A stretch of DNA of 23,191 nt, taken from positions 1 to 23,191 of the forward strand of contig CALAZI010000226.1 in NCBI GenBank assembly GCA_937895955.1. The letters are read 5' to 3'. The notes beneath the pieces were generated by a model. The model made no database searches, was not told the DNA's origin, and worked only from the letters and a program-made list of their open reading frames with translations. Positions 1 to 8,614 of this stretch are shown here, in pieces. Position numbers and translations under genes: made by a program. Each line of letters opens with the position of its first letter. Within the stretch, counting starts at the first letter, position 1. Origin of the DNA: an uncultured Alphaproteobacteria bacterium. GTDB taxonomy: Bacteria; Pseudomonadota; Alphaproteobacteria; Caulobacterales; Parvularculaceae.

Positions 1-1310
1 TCCGCGCCGCGATAGGCGAAGGGCAGATCGCCGCGCGACAGGTCCTTATAGCGGTCGCGCAGCATGCTCTGACGGTTCTTGAGAGACGTGACGCGCCCGT
101 CGATCAGGACAGCGATCGGCCGGGTCGACGTTTCAAGCGGATCGCCGTCCCAGACGACGACGTCGGCGGCCTTGCCGACTTCAAGCGTGCCGTAGCGGTC
201 GGCGACGCCGAGCATGCGCGCCGGATTGACGGTGAGCGCCTTCAATCCTTCCTCATAGGGAAGGCCGTTCGCAACGGCGTTGCCGGCGAGCTGCGGCAAT
301 AAACGAAGATTATGCGTGCCCGAGGGAGGATTGAAGAACGCGATATTGACGCCGGCGGCGTTCAGTTTCGCGGCGTTTTCAAGCGTCGCGCCGAGATCCT
401 CAAACTGCGCCGGCAGGTTGAACATCGGATCGAGAACGACAGGGATATTCGCCGCCGCAAGCTCTGTTGCGACAAGATGCGCTTCGCTGCCGCCGATGAC
501 GATGACGTTGAGGCCGTATTGCGCCTTCACCTTTATCAACGTTCGCAAATCGACAACGCTGTTGGCGATGACGAAGAGCGGCTGCACGCCCTGCGCCACA
601 GGCGCGAGCGCCTTGAGATCCGCGATCGACCAGCCGTTTTCGCGCGGGCGCATGATGAAGCCGGATGGGTTGGCGGCGTAGGCGCGCGCATCATCAAGGG
701 CGCCGCGCAGCGCCGCCCAGTTGCCGAGGCGCGTGCCGCCATTATAGCCAAGGCCCGGCGCGCCCATCGCGACGGACTGGACGGCGTCAGCGCGAACGAG
801 CGACTCGGCGCGGCCCGACAGATCGACAATCGCGCCTTTGCCACCGAACATTTTCGCGCCTGGCTCCGGCGCCGTAACCGCGCGGGTGACGCCGCCGGCG
901 CGATTGATCGCGATCAGGCTCGATGCGGGATTGAAGGCGTCGGCGGCGTTCAGTCCCGCCGAAATTTCAAAACCGTCCTTTGAAGATGCGTCGTTCGCCT
1001 CTTCATCAAGACTGATTTCCTCAAGGCCGATCTGCGACCAGATCGCGAAGACCCCCGGCGTGACGATCCGCCCGTCGGCGTTGATGATCGTCGCGCCTTC
1101 GGGCGCGGTCAGGTCCTGGCCGATCGCCGCGACGACGCCGTCGCGGATGATGACGTCGCCATTATCGATGCGCCCGGCGTTTTCGCCGGCCATCGTATAG
1201 ACGCGGGCATTCTGGATCGCGATTGTTTGCGCTGTGGCGGCGCCCCATAGCGCCGCAACAGCCGCTGACGCCGCTGCAAAGAGTTTCATCGTTTCGCTCT
1301 TGTTCTTCAT
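1..1310 (-). CDS. Exported amidohydrolase-like protein lacking metal ligands (partial, C-terminus off the window)
   Basis: Open through the left edge, with 436 codons visible. The start ATG overlaps the stop of the upstream amidohydrolase as ATGA. A second Met at residue 8 (base 1289) could instead begin the signal peptide, which ends near ATAQ (residue 28). The fold reads as an imidazolonepropionase-like amidohydrolase (COG1228 type): N-terminal beta segment with NGDVIIRDG, then VTPGV, and a C-terminal LTVNPARMLGV...GTLEVGKAADVVVWDGDPL. The metal-binding HxH after VTPGV is replaced by W91-S-Q93. The later ligand positions also look lost: ANS where the neighbour has NMH, IGG where it has FHHG, and no HSDD. 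I infer a non-catalytic or differently acting partner of the neighbouring enzyme, probably periplasmic. Family membership is well supported; substrate unknown. Confidence 0.85.
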   Translation of the reverse strand, partial: MKNKSETMKLFAAASAAVAALWGAATAQTIAIQNARVYTMAGENAGRIDNGDVIIRDGVVAAIGQDLTAPEGATIINADGRIVTPGVFAIWSQIGLEEISLDEEANDASSKDGFEISAGLNAADAFNPASSLIAINRAGGVTRAVTAPEPGAKMFGGKGAIVDLSGRAESLVRADAVQSVAMGAPGLGYNGGTRLGNWAALRGALDDARAYAANPSGFIMRPRENGWSIADLKALAPVAQGVQPLFVIANSVVDLRTLIKVKAQYGLNVIVIGGSEAHLVATELAAANIPVVLDPMFNLPAQFEDLGATLENAAKLNAAGVNIAFFNPPSGTHNLRLLPQLAGNAVANGLPYEEGLKALTVNPARMLGVADRYGTLEVGKAADVVVWDGDPLETSTRPIAVLIDGRVTSLKNRQSMLRDRYKDLSRGDLPFAYRGA

Positions 1311-2854
1311 TGTCCGGCCCCTCCGACAAAACCGTTTCCTTTCTGACCGATCTCAAAATCCATGCGCGGCGAACGCCTGGGATCGGCGGCGTCGTAAAGC
1401 ACCGCGCCGTCGACAAAAACCTTTTCCGTTTTGGCGTAGACGGAGAAAGGATTGCGATCCCAGATCACGACATCCGCCATCTTTCCGACTTCGAGCGATC
1501 CCGTCTTGTCGGCGATCCGCATCGCCTTCGCCGGGTTGAGGGTGATCCAGCTGATCGCGTGTTCAGGGGTTATCTTCAGCCCCATCTTCACGCCGTCGGC
1601 CATCGCCTTGCCGGCTTCCTGATTGAGCCGCTGAATGCCGTATTCATCGTCCGAATGGATGATGGCGCAACTGTTCGGCTGCGCGTCGACAAGCGCCGCA
1701 TTCTCGCGAACCGAATCATAGGCTTCCAGCTTGAAGCCCCACCAGTCCGCCCAGACCGCCGCGCAGACGCCGTTCTCGGCGAGCATGTCGGCGACCTTGT
1801 AGGCTTCAACGCCGTGATGGAAGGTCGACACCTTGTAGCCGAACTCTTTCGACATATCGATGACGAGCGCCATCTCATCGGCGCGATAGCAGTGCATGTT
1901 GACGGTGATGTCGCCCGACAGCGCCATCGCCAGCGTTTCAAGCTTCAGGTCGCGCGTCGGGGCTTCAGGCTCTTTTGCGTCATCCTCGCTTTTTTTAGCG
2001 TTTTTCTTCTCGCCGTTCTTGTCTTTCCGCTCGTCGAGTTCGTCCCAGTATTTTTCCCATTTGTCTTTATAGGCGGCGGCTTCGATCCAGGCGGCGCGAT
2101 AACCGGCGAAATTGCCCATGCGCGTCGCCGGTCCGCCCTTGTCGCCATAGACGCGCTTCGGATTCTCGCCGCACGCCATTTTCAGGCCGTAGGGCGCACC
2201 TGGAAATTTCATCCCCTGCACCGTTCGCGACGGCGCGTTTTTCAGGATCGCCGACCGGCCGCCGAAAAGATTCGCCGACCCCGGCAAAATTTGCAGAGAC
2301 GTGATTCCGCCGGCGAGAGCGCGCGTGAAGCCGGCGTCATGCGGCCAGACGGAATGTTCGGCCCAGACCTGCGCCGTGTTTGGCGCTGTCGCCTCATTGC
2401 CGTCGGACGTTGAGTCCGTTGCAGGAGAAGGATAATCGCCGAGATGCGAATGAATATCGATGACGCCGGGCGTCACCCACTTGCCTTTCGCCTCGATCAC
2501 AACCGCGCCTTCAGGCGCCGCGAGGTCGGCGCCGCCGACGCCGGCGATCCTGCCGTTTTCGATCAGGACCGACCCGTTATCGATGCGCTCGCCCGCCCCC
2601 GTCAGAACGGTTGCGCCGCGAATGAGCGTCGTCGCCGAGGGATAAGGCTCATAGGTCGAGGGGAACGGGTCCGCCGCCCAGCGGCTTAGCGCCGCGTCGG
2701 CCTTGTTCTCCGTCCGGGTTTCCTTATCCTTCGCGCCGGCAGGCCCGGCTTGCTGGTCCGACGCGGCGTCGGGCGCCGTCGCTTTCTTTTCGCCGCAGCC
2801 TGCAGCCGCCAGAATGACGGCGAGCGTCGTCGCCGCGTAGAGTGGTGCTCGCAT
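1307..2854 (-). CDS. Lipoprotein amidohydrolase (imidazolonepropionase-like)
   Basis: 515 aa. The N-terminus is a lipoprotein signal with lipobox AAGC (Cys20), so the enzyme is probably membrane-anchored in the periplasm. Amidohydrolase features: RGATVLTGAGERIDNGSV (beta sandwich), H135-S-H137 in VIDIHSHLGD, later candidate ligands in NMHCYR, TFHHGVEAY and IHSDDEYG, and the C-terminal LNPAKAMRI...GSLEVGKMADVVIWDRNP. A highly charged Lys/Glu/Asp segment (about residues 255-300, KNGEKKNAKK) interrupts the barrel. Such proteins are annotated as metal-dependent amidohydrolases or peptidase-like hydrolases; the substrate cannot be read from the sequence. It is translationally coupled (ATGA) to a metal-site-less paralogue. 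No strong Shine-Dalgarno is visible, but this start gives a complete lipoprotein signal. Confidence 0.9.
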   Translation of the reverse strand: MRAPLYAATTLAVILAAAGCGEKKATAPDAASDQQAGPAGAKDKETRTENKADAALSRWAADPFPSTYEPYPSATTLIRGATVLTGAGERIDNGSVLIENGRIAGVGGADLAAPEGAVVIEAKGKWVTPGVIDIHSHLGDYPSPATDSTSDGNEATAPNTAQVWAEHSVWPHDAGFTRALAGGITSLQILPGSANLFGGRSAILKNAPSRTVQGMKFPGAPYGLKMACGENPKRVYGDKGGPATRMGNFAGYRAAWIEAAAYKDKWEKYWDELDERKDKNGEKKNAKKSEDDAKEPEAPTRDLKLETLAMALSGDITVNMHCYRADEMALVIDMSKEFGYKVSTFHHGVEAYKVADMLAENGVCAAVWADWWGFKLEAYDSVRENAALVDAQPNSCAIIHSDDEYGIQRLNQEAGKAMADGVKMGLKITPEHAISWITLNPAKAMRIADKTGSLEVGKMADVVIWDRNPFSVYAKTEKVFVDGAVLYDAADPRRSPRMDFEIGQKGNGFVGGAGQ

Positions 2855-2865
2855 GTCGATTGTGA

Positions 2866-2888
2866 CCCCAGTTAAAATGAAACCGGGG
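2866..2888. promoter_or_regulatory. Inverted repeat in the amidohydrolase/phoD divergent promoter region
   Basis: CCCC-A-GTT, a 7-base AT-rich centre, then AAC-C-GGGG: seven pairs with one mismatch. It lies 12 bases upstream of the amidohydrolase start in the 123-bp divergent gap. It could be an operator or a leader hairpin; no regulator family is recognised. Confidence 0.25.
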
Positions 2889-2977
2889 GCAGCCTAGAGC
2901 ATTTTACGCCGGAAAAAAGCGCGGAGTTATGCGCAGTTTGAGATGAACGGTTCTCCAGACGCGACGAAAGGAATGAG

Positions 2978-4708
2978 ATGAACAGGATCACCCGCCGCGG
3001 CGCTCTTTCTGTCGCGCTTGCGGCAAGCGCCGCCGCCTGCGCGAGACCCGCGCCGCGCACCGCCTATGACGCCGTTGCGGGCGAAACGGACGTATTTTTC
3101 GCGCATGGGGTCGCCAGCGGCGATCCGGGCCGGGACAGCGTCGTGTTGTGGACGCGCGTTTCGCCTTCCGGCGTCGACCGCATGACGGTGCGTTATGAAG
3201 TTTCGCCCGATGAGGAGTTCGCCTTCATAGCAGCCGAAGGAGACATCGAAGCGCGTCTCGACAATGATTTCACCGTGAAGACGCTGGCGACAGGGCTGCA
3301 AGCCGGCGCACGCTATTATTACCGTTTCAGGGCGGGCGACGCCGTTTCGCCGACCGGGCGCACCCGCACGCTTCCAGAGGGAAGCGTCGACGCCGCGAAA
3401 TTCGCGATCATTTCCTGTTCGAATTATCCCTTCGGCCATTTCAACGTTTACGACCTTATCGCCCGCGATGACGAATTCGACGCCGTCATTCATCTTGGCG
3501 ACTACATCTATGAATATGGCGGAGAAATCGGCGAATACGGCGCGGCCGAAGGAGAAAGGCTCAACAGGCCGCACGATCCGCCGCACAAACTCGTCTCGCT
3601 CGCCGATTACCGGACGCGCCATGCGCAGTACAAGACGGATTCCAGCCTGAAAGCGGCGCATGCGGCGCATCCCTTCATCACAATCTGGGACGATCACGAG
3701 GTTGCAAACGATACATGGTCCGGCGGCGCTGAAAATCACGATCCGGAAAAAGACGGCGAGTGGGATGCGCGCAAGCGCGCAGCCATGCAGGCCTATTATG
3801 AGTGGATGCCGATCCGCGAGCCTGAATGGGCGCCGGCGCGCGAAGCGATTTTCCGGTCGTTCTCGTATGGCGATCTGCTGACGATCGTCGCGCTTGAGTC
3901 TCGTCTTTTCGCACGATCGAAAAATTTCGTCTATGACGAGATCGTGCCGACTCTGACCTCGCCCGAGGCGGTCGCGAATTTCCGCGACAACATCCTTTGG
4001 TCGGCGGATCGAGAATTGCTGGGGGCGGAACAGCTCGACTTTGTTCGCAACGCTTTCAAATCTTCCAAAGACGCAGGACAGGCATGGCGGCTCGTCGCCA
4101 ATCAGGTAATCATGGCGAAGGTGACGGCGCCGAATCTCGAACCGCATCTGACTGAAGCCGACATCGCCGAACTTGAGGCGCAATGGGATCAGGCGCGCGC
4201 CTTCGTCAAATTTTCAACGCTCGACCTGCCGACCAACCTCGACGCCTGGGATGGTTACCCGGCGGCGCGCGAGCGCTTTTACAACGCCGTCAAAGAGGCC
4301 AGCGATAATGACGGCCTCGTCGTCGTCACGGGCGATACGCACACTTGGTGGGCGAACGATCTTGTCGCGAAAGACGGCGAGCATGTCGGCGTCGAACTCG
4401 GCTGTCACTCGGTTACGTCGACATCGCCTTACCGAAAGGAATTTCTCGGCGGCAAGGGCGCCGAATACGCTCTGCTGACGGGACGCGATAACAAAGACGT
4501 GCGTTACATCTCGGGCGAGGATCACGGCTATATCGCACTGAGCGTAACGCGCGAAAAAATGGACGCCAGTTTCATCGCCGTTAATACGATCGAGACGCCG
4601 CACTATGAAGCGTTTGAAAAGGCCGGTTTCACGATCAGGAAATCCGGCGGCAAGGCGCAGTTCGCCGGCGTGCGCGGTCTCTCCCTGAAAGAACGCGCGG
4701 TGTTCTGA
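2978..4708 (+). CDS. phoD: PhoD-type alkaline phosphatase/phosphodiesterase, Tat lipoprotein
   Basis: 576 aa. The N-terminus is twin-arginine (NRITRRGAL) followed by a hydrophobic stretch and a possible lipobox (AAAC, Cys21), implying Tat export of a folded, metal-loaded enzyme. PhoD family marks in order: HGVASGDPGRDSVVLWTRV (N-terminal domain), IISCSNYPFGHFNVY, VIHLGDYIYEYG (metal-binding Asp), ITIWDDHEVANDTWSGG, LVANQVIMAK and VVTGDTHTWWANDL near the C-terminus. Known members hydrolyse phosphomonoesters or phosphodiesters with a Ca/Fe centre. The start is supported by AAAGGA about 10 bases upstream. The stop TGA is followed at once by the ATG of the adenine deaminase, so the two are probably co-transcribed, suggesting scavenging of phosphate and purines from nucleotides. 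No Pho box was recognised upstream. Confidence 0.92.
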   Translation: MNRITRRGALSVALAASAAACARPAPRTAYDAVAGETDVFFAHGVASGDPGRDSVVLWTRVSPSGVDRMTVRYEVSPDEEFAFIAAEGDIEARLDNDFTVKTLATGLQAGARYYYRFRAGDAVSPTGRTRTLPEGSVDAAKFAIISCSNYPFGHFNVYDLIARDDEFDAVIHLGDYIYEYGGEIGEYGAAEGERLNRPHDPPHKLVSLADYRTRHAQYKTDSSLKAAHAAHPFITIWDDHEVANDTWSGGAENHDPEKDGEWDARKRAAMQAYYEWMPIREPEWAPAREAIFRSFSYGDLLTIVALESRLFARSKNFVYDEIVPTLTSPEAVANFRDNILWSADRELLGAEQLDFVRNAFKSSKDAGQAWRLVANQVIMAKVTAPNLEPHLTEADIAELEAQWDQARAFVKFSTLDLPTNLDAWDGYPAARERFYNAVKEASDNDGLVVVTGDTHTWWANDLVAKDGEHVGVELGCHSVTSTSPYRKEFLGGKGAEYALLTGRDNKDVRYISGEDHGYIALSVTREKMDASFIAVNTIETPHYEAFEKAGFTIRKSGGKAQFAGVRGLSLKERAVF

Positions 4709-5722
4709 ATGAGCAAGGCGGCGCTTATCGAATTCGCCCGACGCCTGCCGAAGGCGGAGCTGCATCTTCACCTGGAAGGCAGTCTTGAACCTGAAATGAT
4801 GATCGCGCTCGCCAGGCGCAACAACGTTTCAATCCCGTTCAAGACCGTCGAGGAAGCGCGCGCCGCCTATCAGTTTGCGAAGCTCCAGGACTTTCTTGAC
4901 CTCTATTACGAAGGAACGCAGGTCCTCAGAACTGAAGAAGATTTCTTCGACCTGACGATGGCGTATTTGAACCGCGTACGCGCCGACAATGTCCGCCATG
5001 TTGAGTTTTTTTTCGACCCGCAAGGACACGCCGAACGCGGCCTTCCCTTCGACGTCTCGATCAGCGGCATTCTGACGGCGCTCGGCCTTGCGCGCGCGCA
5101 ATTCGGCATGACGGCGAAACTGATCCTCTGCTTTCTTCGCCATCTCGACGAAGAGGCGGCCTTCGCAACGCTGAACGACGCCGAGCCCTGGCTCGACAGA
5201 ATTGACGCCGTCGGCCTCGCCTCATCCGAACTCGGCCACCCTCCCGGAAAATTCACCCGCGTTTTCGCGGCGGCGAAGGAGCGCGGGCTCAAGCTCTGCG
5301 CGCATGCCGGCGAGGAAGGCCCGCCGGACTATGTCCGCGACTCGCTCGATCTGCTGAACATCGACCGGCTCGACCACGGCAATCGTTCGCTGGAAGACGC
5401 GGCGCTTGTCGAGAGACTTCGCGCCATGGGCATGACGCTGACCGTTTGCCCGCTTTCAAACCTGAAACTCTGCGTCGTCAACGACATGCGCGCGCATCCG
5501 CTGAAACGGATGCTCGATCTCGGGCTGAAAGCGACTGTCAATTCCGATGATCCCGCTTATTTCGGCGGCTATATGATGGCGAATTTCGAAGCCGTCATTG
5601 AAGCGCTTGATCTCACGGCGGACGATGTGAGGACGCTCGCCCGCAACAGCTTCGAAGGCTCATTCCTCACTGACGGCCAGAAGCGCGCGCATCTGGCCGC
5701 TATAGATTCGATTCCCGCCTAA
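4709..5722 (+). CDS. Adenine deaminase (adenosine deaminase-like, type 2)
   Basis: 337 aa, cytoplasmic, no signal. Zinc and catalytic residues of the adenosine/adenine deaminase superfamily are all present: H19-L-H21 (ELHLHLEGSLEPE), H199-A-G-E202 (HAGEEGPP), H223 (LDHGNRS), D280-D281 (NSDDPAYFGGY). Two segments, FFFDPQGHAERG and SELGHPPGKF followed by EEGPP, match the bacterial/fungal adenine deaminase branch rather than adenosine deaminases such as E. coli Add, which has YVELRFSP at the first place. I therefore prefer adenine to hypoxanthine plus ammonia. It begins directly after the phoD stop codon. Its end overlaps the convergent SYLF gene by four bases. Reaction class is secure; adenine rather than adenosine specificity is likely. 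Confidence 0.9.
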   Translation: MSKAALIEFARRLPKAELHLHLEGSLEPEMMIALARRNNVSIPFKTVEEARAAYQFAKLQDFLDLYYEGTQVLRTEEDFFDLTMAYLNRVRADNVRHVEFFFDPQGHAERGLPFDVSISGILTALGLARAQFGMTAKLILCFLRHLDEEAAFATLNDAEPWLDRIDAVGLASSELGHPPGKFTRVFAAAKERGLKLCAHAGEEGPPDYVRDSLDLLNIDRLDHGNRSLEDAALVERLRAMGMTLTVCPLSNLKLCVVNDMRAHPLKRMLDLGLKATVNSDDPAYFGGYMMANFEAVIEALDLTADDVRTLARNSFEGSFLTDGQKRAHLAAIDSIPA

Positions 5723-6273
5723 TCGTCGTGAATGCGCGAAATCTTCGAGCCTTCAAGCGTCAGATTGTACATGAGCCCTTTGCCGTCAAAGACGAAGGCG
5801 ACGATCGGCTGCGTCAGCGTCGTCGTATCGATCGCGCCGCCGGCGTCGAGCGTGATGACGGCGACGGAAGCGTCGACGCCGATTTCCCAGCCCTCGCTTG
5901 ACCGAAATTTTTCGAGCGCGGCCGGATCGAGGAAGCAGATGATCTGACGGCGCGCCTGCGCGCCGAGCTGCAGGCCGATCGATGCGGCGGCCGTCGAGTA
6001 ATAGGCGACAGTCTTGCCGCCGATCCTGAGCGCGCCCTGCCCGTATTCGCCGCCGATGCCGATGCCGGCCTTTTTGACGGACGGGAAGACGAGAACGCCG
6101 GCTGACTTGGCCAGGACCGTGTCGGCGCCGCTGATCGTATCGCGAAACTCGGCGAGCGCGTTGTCGACCTTCCGGTCGATCTTTGCCGGCTTTGCAGCTT
6201 CGGCCGCGCCAGAGAAGGCGAAGAGAGCGACAGCCGCGACGACAATAAAGCGGTTGATGAATAAGGCGCGCAT
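5719..6273 (-). CDS. Secreted SYLF-domain (Ysc84-like) lipid-binding protein
   Basis: 184 aa. The chosen ATG (MRALFINRF) is preceded by AGGAGGG at ideal spacing and opens a signal peptide ending around GAAEAA; the frame is open further upstream, but the extra residues have no support. The mature part shows the SYLF/Ysc84 core: VLVFPSVKKAGIGIGGEYGQG, a glycine-rich segment with YYSTAAASIGLQLGAQ, the ICFLDPAALEKF segment, and ASVAVITLDAGGAIDTTTL before QPIVAFVFDGKGLMYN. Bacterial members are exported or outer-membrane-associated proteins, and eukaryotic SYLF domains bind phosphoinositides; the bacterial function is poorly known. It is monocistronic by layout, lies downstream of the large operon, and converges on the deaminase gene. 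Confidence 0.88.
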   Translation of the reverse strand: MRALFINRFIVVAAVALFAFSGAAEAAKPAKIDRKVDNALAEFRDTISGADTVLAKSAGVLVFPSVKKAGIGIGGEYGQGALRIGGKTVAYYSTAAASIGLQLGAQARRQIICFLDPAALEKFRSSEGWEIGVDASVAVITLDAGGAIDTTTLTQPIVAFVFDGKGLMYNLTLEGSKISRIHDD

Positions 6274-6373
6274 AAACCCTCCTGACTGATTGCGGGCGAT
6301 CATTCGCACGATCGCTGTCATTCTCGTTAATTACTGCGCTGAATTGCAGCGACCGGCAATCTCTGTCGAAAAG

Positions 6374-7042
6374 TTAAGGGGCGCCGGCGTGGGCTAACGC
6401 GGCGCGAAACGCTTCAAGGCGCGGGGCGTAGCGCGCCTTCATCGCGTCCAGGATCGACGCCGGCGCCTTTTCGGGCGAACCGGCGTCAAAGGGCGGCGCC
6501 GGGTCGTATTCAAGGCTGAGCTGTATCGCTTTGGCGACATCTTCGCCGGCGATCTCCGCCGTCGCAGTCAAAGCGAAATCGATACCTGCCGTGACGCCGC
6601 CGCCGGTAATCAGATTGCCGTCGCGCACGACCCGCGCTCTCACTGGCGCAGCGCCGACTTTCGCAAGCTCGTCGTGATAGGCCCAATGCGTCGTCGCCTT
6701 TTTGCCCTTCAAGAGACCGGCGGCGCCAAGAATGAACGCGCCGGTGCAAACGCTCGTCACATATTTCGCCCGTGCGCCTTCGCGTTTGACGAATGTCATA
6801 AGCTCATCGTCAAGAATGGCGTCATCAACGCCGAACCCGCCGGGAACGCAGATGACGTCGGCGGGCGGGCAGTCGGCGAATGCGCAAGTTGGATTGAACG
6901 TCAGCACGCCGTCGCTCGGAACCGGCGCCGTCGTCTTCGCGGCGAGATGAATCTTTGCGCCAGGCAGACGCGACAACACCTGCAGCGGGCCGGTGAAATC
7001 GAGCTGGGTTAGGTTCGGAAAAAGGATGAAGACGATGTTCAT
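6374..7042 (-). CDS. DJ-1/PfpI family protein, isonitrile hydratase-like
   Basis: 222 aa. The ATG overlaps the stop of the upstream ATL gene as ATGA, which decides the start over longer forms. The DJ-1/PfpI fold has the nucleophile elbow SVCTGAF with Cys99 and Thr100, plus LTQLDFTGPLQVL (Asp15), VPGGFGVDD, ATTHWAYHDEL and GGGVTAGIDFAL. Retention of Asp15, Cys99 and Thr100 resembles isonitrile hydratase (cyclohexyl-isocyanide hydratase, InhA of Pseudomonas putida), which turns isonitriles into N-formamides. Related proteins include glyoxalase/deglycase-like and regulatory domains; there is no AraC helix-turn-helix here, so a stand-alone enzyme is likely. As last gene of the beta-oxidation operon it may detoxify electrophiles. 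Isonitrile activity is inferred from motifs only. Confidence 0.82.
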   Translation of the reverse strand: MNIVFILFPNLTQLDFTGPLQVLSRLPGAKIHLAAKTTAPVPSDGVLTFNPTCAFADCPPADVICVPGGFGVDDAILDDELMTFVKREGARAKYVTSVCTGAFILGAAGLLKGKKATTHWAYHDELAKVGAAPVRARVVRDGNLITGGGVTAGIDFALTATAEIAGEDVAKAIQLSLEYDPAPPFDAGSPEKAPASILDAMKARYAPRLEAFRAALAHAGAP

Positions 7043-7404
7043 GCTTTCCATCCGGCGATGATCTCCATCACGTCTTCGATCGCCCGGCCTGATCCGTCCA
7101 GCCACTTTTGCGTGGGGCCGCGCCAGCGATGTTTCGACCAGTCGACGGCGCCGTTTTTCTTGAACGACACGCCCTCTCTCTTCAGCCGCCGGCGCTGTTC
7201 CTCAGCGCCCGAATGATCGGCCATCGCGCCTGAGGACGTAATGATCCGATACCATTTGATGTCGGCAGGCGCCGTCCGCATCGCGCGCGCAACCTGACGC
7301 GGGCCGACGCCCGGGATAAGGCTTGCGATCATGCCGTAGCTTGCAACTTCGCCTTTCGACACTTCGCGGATGAGCGCGTAAATGGCTTTGTAATCGGGCG
7401 CCAC
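7039..7404 (-). CDS. Alkyltransferase-like (ATL) DNA base-flipping protein, MGMT family without active cysteine
   Basis: 121 aa, the size of the MGMT C-terminal DNA-binding domain alone. Conserved parts: GEVASYGMIASLIPGVGPRQVARAMRT (helix-turn-helix with Tyr23 and Arg40) and a C-terminal GVSFKKNGAVDW. The methyl-accepting PCHR loop is replaced by K50-W51-Y52-R53, so it cannot act as a suicide methyltransferase. Known ATL proteins bind O6-alkylguanine, flip it out and channel it to nucleotide excision repair. The start is GTG directly after the TAA of the thiolase gene; no ATG is available before the conserved region and the Shine-Dalgarno is weak, so translation probably depends on coupling. 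The tail overlaps the DJ-1 gene by four bases. Confidence 0.87.
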   Translation of the reverse strand: MAPDYKAIYALIREVSKGEVASYGMIASLIPGVGPRQVARAMRTAPADIKWYRIITSSGAMADHSGAEEQRRRLKREGVSFKKNGAVDWSKHRWRGPTQKWLDGSGRAIEDVMEIIAGWKA

Positions 7405-8601
7405 TTACGCGACTTCGAACAATCCCGCTGCGCCCATGCCGCCGCCGACGCACATGGTGCAGACGACGTATTTCGCGCCGCGGCGTTTTCCCTCGATCAA
7501 CGCATGACCGACCATGCGCGCGCCCGACATGCCGTAAGGATGGCCGATCGAGATCGCGCCGCCATTGACGTTCAACAGCTCGTCCGGAATGCCGAGCTTG
7601 TCGCGGCAGTAAAGAACCTGCACCGCGAACGCCTCGTTCAGTTCCCAAAGGCCGATATCGTCCATCTTGAGGCCGAATTTCTTCAGAAGCTTCGGCACGG
7701 CGAAGACCGGGCCGATGCCCATTTCATCCGGATGCGTGCCGGCGACCGCCATGCCGCGATAAACGCCGAGGGGCGACAAGCCGCGCCTTGACGCTTCCTT
7801 CGCCTCCATCATTACGGCGGCCGATGCGCCGTCCGATAATTGCGAGGCGTTGCCCGCGGTGACGTGCTTTCCTTCGCTGACTTTCTGACCGCCCTTGAAG
7901 ACCGGCTTTAGCCCTTTGAGCCCTTCAAGCGTCGTTTCCGGGCGATTGCCCTCATCCTTGTCGAGCTTGACGTCGACATCAGAGCTTTCGCCGGTTTCCT
8001 TGTTGACGAATTTCATCACTGAGGCGAGCGGAACGATTTCATCGTCGAACTTGCCGGCCTGTTGCGCGGCGTGGGTGCGCTGTTGCGACTGAAGCGCGTA
8101 TTCGTCCTGCGCGTCGCGGCTGACATGATAGCGCTCCGCGACGATCTCCGCCGTCTCGATCATCTGCATGTAAGTTTCGGGAAGATTCTGCAGGAGCCAG
8201 GGATCGGGCCGGACGAACATGTCCTTTGTCTGATTTGTCGAAATCGATTCAACGCCGCCCCCGATGACGACATCCATATGGTCGGCGACCACCTGTTTCG
8301 CCGCCGTCGCGATCGCCATCATGCCGGAGGCGCATTGCCGGTCGAGACTCATGCCCGAAACGCCGATCGGAAAACCGGCGCGCAAGGCTGACTGGCGCGC
8401 GACATTCTGGAACGCCGTTCCTTGCTGCAACGCGCAGCCCATCACGACGTCTTCGATCTCTTCAAAATCGACTTTCGCGCGTTCGGCGGCGTGCTTGATC
8501 GCATGCGCGCCGAGCGCCTGGGCCGTCGTCGCATTATAGGCGCCGCGATAGGCTTTGCCGATCGGCGTTCTGGCGGTTGAAACGATAACGGCTTCGCGCA
8601 T
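7405..8601 (-). CDS. Acetyl-CoA C-acyltransferase (thiolase)
   Basis: 398 aa, typical thiolase length. Cys90 in LDRQCASGM is the acyl-accepting nucleophile; His354 (ISIGHPYGMSGARM) and Cys384 (CTMCVGGGMGAAGL) complete the active site. The N-terminus REAVIVSTARTPIGKAYRG is standard for degradative thiolases. The enzyme cleaves 3-ketoacyl-CoA with CoA to release acetyl-CoA (or propionyl-CoA if the chain is branched). AAGGAC upstream supports the start. It lies 13 bases downstream of the SDR gene and would perform the final step of the cycle encoded by this operon. It is not an SCP-x-type thiolase by length and retains all catalytic groups. Confidence 0.95.
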   Translation of the reverse strand: MREAVIVSTARTPIGKAYRGAYNATTAQALGAHAIKHAAERAKVDFEEIEDVVMGCALQQGTAFQNVARQSALRAGFPIGVSGMSLDRQCASGMMAIATAAKQVVADHMDVVIGGGVESISTNQTKDMFVRPDPWLLQNLPETYMQMIETAEIVAERYHVSRDAQDEYALQSQQRTHAAQQAGKFDDEIVPLASVMKFVNKETGESSDVDVKLDKDEGNRPETTLEGLKGLKPVFKGGQKVSEGKHVTAGNASQLSDGASAAVMMEAKEASRRGLSPLGVYRGMAVAGTHPDEMGIGPVFAVPKLLKKFGLKMDDIGLWELNEAFAVQVLYCRDKLGIPDELLNVNGGAISIGHPYGMSGARMVGHALIEGKRRGAKYVVCTMCVGGGMGAAGLFEVA

Positions 8602-8614
8602 GGCTTGTCCTTTT

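Noticed and set aside
1223..2413. 396-codon + strand open frame antisense to the lipoprotein amidohydrolase
   Set aside because: The composition is an Arg/His/Asp-rich mirror of the real gene, which has clear amidohydrolase motifs.
2927..4183. 418-codon open frame antisense to phoD
   Set aside because: It is a shadow of the high-GC phoD gene: it has no recognisable domain, and the + strand frame has Tat signal and PhoD motifs.
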